From NCBI GenBank assembly GCA_028711675.1, contig JAQTRT010000181.1, positions 1 to 6,750 of the forward strand: 6,750 nt of DNA. The letters are read 5' to 3'. This DNA comes from a bacterium. GTDB taxonomy: Bacteria > Spirochaetota > JAHITG01. Made by a program: the position numbers and the translations under genes. Of the stretch, positions 6,450-6,750 are shown piece by piece (position 1 is the stretch's first letter; every line of letters starts with the position of its first letter). The notes below the pieces were generated by a model. The model did no database searches. It saw only the letters and a program-made list of their open reading frames with translations, and was not told the origin of the DNA.

Positions 6450-6505
6450 TTTTTAAGTTAGAAATATAAGATACAACAGCTATATTTCTAGCACAGGAGG
6501 ACCAG
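6441..6505 (+). promoter_or_regulatory. Nested fold-back structure over the transposase ribosome-binding site
   Basis: CTGGTCC (6441-6447) is complementary to GGACCAG (6499-6505). Inside it, TAGAAATATA (6459-6468) is perfectly complementary to TATATTTCTA (6481-6490), with a 12-base loop. The outer right arm covers the last bases of the AGGAGG Shine-Dalgarno (6495-6500). RNA entering from outside the IS would carry both arms and could mask the start site. A transcript starting inside would lack the outer left arm. Confidence 0.5.
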
Positions 6506-6509
6506 AATC

Positions 6510-6750
6510 ATGGCGAGAAAAAAGTACACCCCGGAACAGATCATCCACAATCTCCGGGAAGCAGAAGTATTGATAGCCAAAGGGATGAATGCCCAGGATG
6601 CAGCCAGGCAGCTGGGTATAACAGAACAGACATATTATCGTTGGCGGAAGGAATATGGCGGTATGCGCACCGATCAGGCCAAAAGGCTCAAGAATCTGGA
6701 AAAAGAGAATATCCGGTTAAAACGGCTGGTGGCTGATAAGGAACTGGATA
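6510..6750 (+). CDS. IS3-family transposase OrfA (HTH DNA-binding subunit), truncated by window end
   Basis: ATG at 6510-6512 follows AGGAGG (6495-6500) at 9 bases, and 80 codons are visible. The protein starts MARKKYTPEQIIHNLREAEV and contains a helix-turn-helix at about 28-47 (AQDAARQLGITEQTYYRW), then RKEYGGM and a leucine-zipper-like helix (RLKNLEKENIRLKRLV, 59-74). This is the HTH_Tnp_1 (PF01527) layout of IS3-family OrfA. OrfA normally binds the terminal repeats and dimerises through the zipper. It is joined to OrfB by programmed -1 frameshifting to make the active transposase. Usual length is about 85-100 codons, so only the last few and the frameshift site are missing. It lies head to head with the LamG gene it interrupts. 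Confidence 0.9.
   Translation, partial: MARKKYTPEQIIHNLREAEVLIAKGMNAQDAARQLGITEQTYYRWRKEYGGMRTDQAKRLKNLEKENIRLKRLVADKELD

Larger units (their letters stand above)
6422..6750 (+). mobile_element. IS3-family insertion sequence, left part only
   Basis: The element is recognised by its IS3-type OrfA and by an abrupt change from the LamG reading frame to a noncoding, C- and A-rich end (CTGCCCCCCAAAAACTGG at about 6427-6444) typical of IS terminal repeats. The exact first base is uncertain. Reading the end as TAGACCTG... gives 6422, and reading it as TGCCCCCC... gives 6428. The right half (orfB with the DDE catalytic domain, right terminal repeat and target duplication) lies outside the window. 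The OrfA sequence suggests the IS407-like subgroup, tentatively. Confidence 0.75.

Noticed and set aside
5833..6461. Plus-strand ORFs at 5833-6120, 5859-6053 and 6108-6461.
   Set aside because: They overlap the LamG gene in antisense and have no recognisable motif.

Overview
The window looks like chromosomal DNA from an uncultured Gram-negative bacterium of moderate GC. Three lines of evidence support this: a bacterial alpha-2-macroglobulin-like protein of the periplasmic type, Shine-Dalgarno sites (GGAGG) before most genes, and sigma70-like promoters. Secreted proteins combining a signal peptide with a phage-type collar domain, and LamG-type lectin proteins, are frequent in environmental lineages with large exported proteomes. 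The phylum cannot be fixed from this sequence.

Layout. Positions 1-3846 (minus strand) are one uninterrupted reading frame of 1282 codons, open at the left edge. It encodes the N-terminal two thirds or so of a large alpha-2-macroglobulin family protein held in the membrane by an N-terminal anchor. A strong promoter, a leader with repeated GTGAC motifs and a terminator-like hairpin lie upstream (3868-4020). Positions 4021-4236 are AT-rich and hold a hairpin, a doubtful 46-codon hydrophobic ORF on the minus strand, and the promoter of a tRNA. Positions 4237-4308 (plus strand) are tRNA-Val with anticodon CAC. Positions 4309-4470 hold a nested inverted repeat and a good minus-strand promoter that reads antisense through the tRNA. 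Positions 4471-5478 (minus) encode a secreted protein ending in a phage tail-collar domain. Positions 5613-6449 (minus) encode a LamG-like protein whose 5' end is cut off by an insertion sequence. That element enters at about 6422-6428 and runs off the right edge. Its transposase OrfA (IS3 family) starts at 6510 on the plus strand.

How it fits together. The three large minus-strand genes all encode envelope or exported proteins: a periplasmic macroglobulin-like protease trap, a secreted collar/fibre-like protein and a lectin-fold protein. No shared pathway is evident. The collar and LamG genes lie in the same direction but 134 bases apart, separated by an imperfect inverted repeat, so a single operon is not assured. 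No CRISPR array, toxin-antitoxin pair, prophage module or recognisable new defence system is present. The points most worth checking are the minus-strand unit antisense to the tRNA, the secreted collar protein outside any phage context, the IS-truncated lectin gene, and the fold-back structure over the IS ribosome-binding site.
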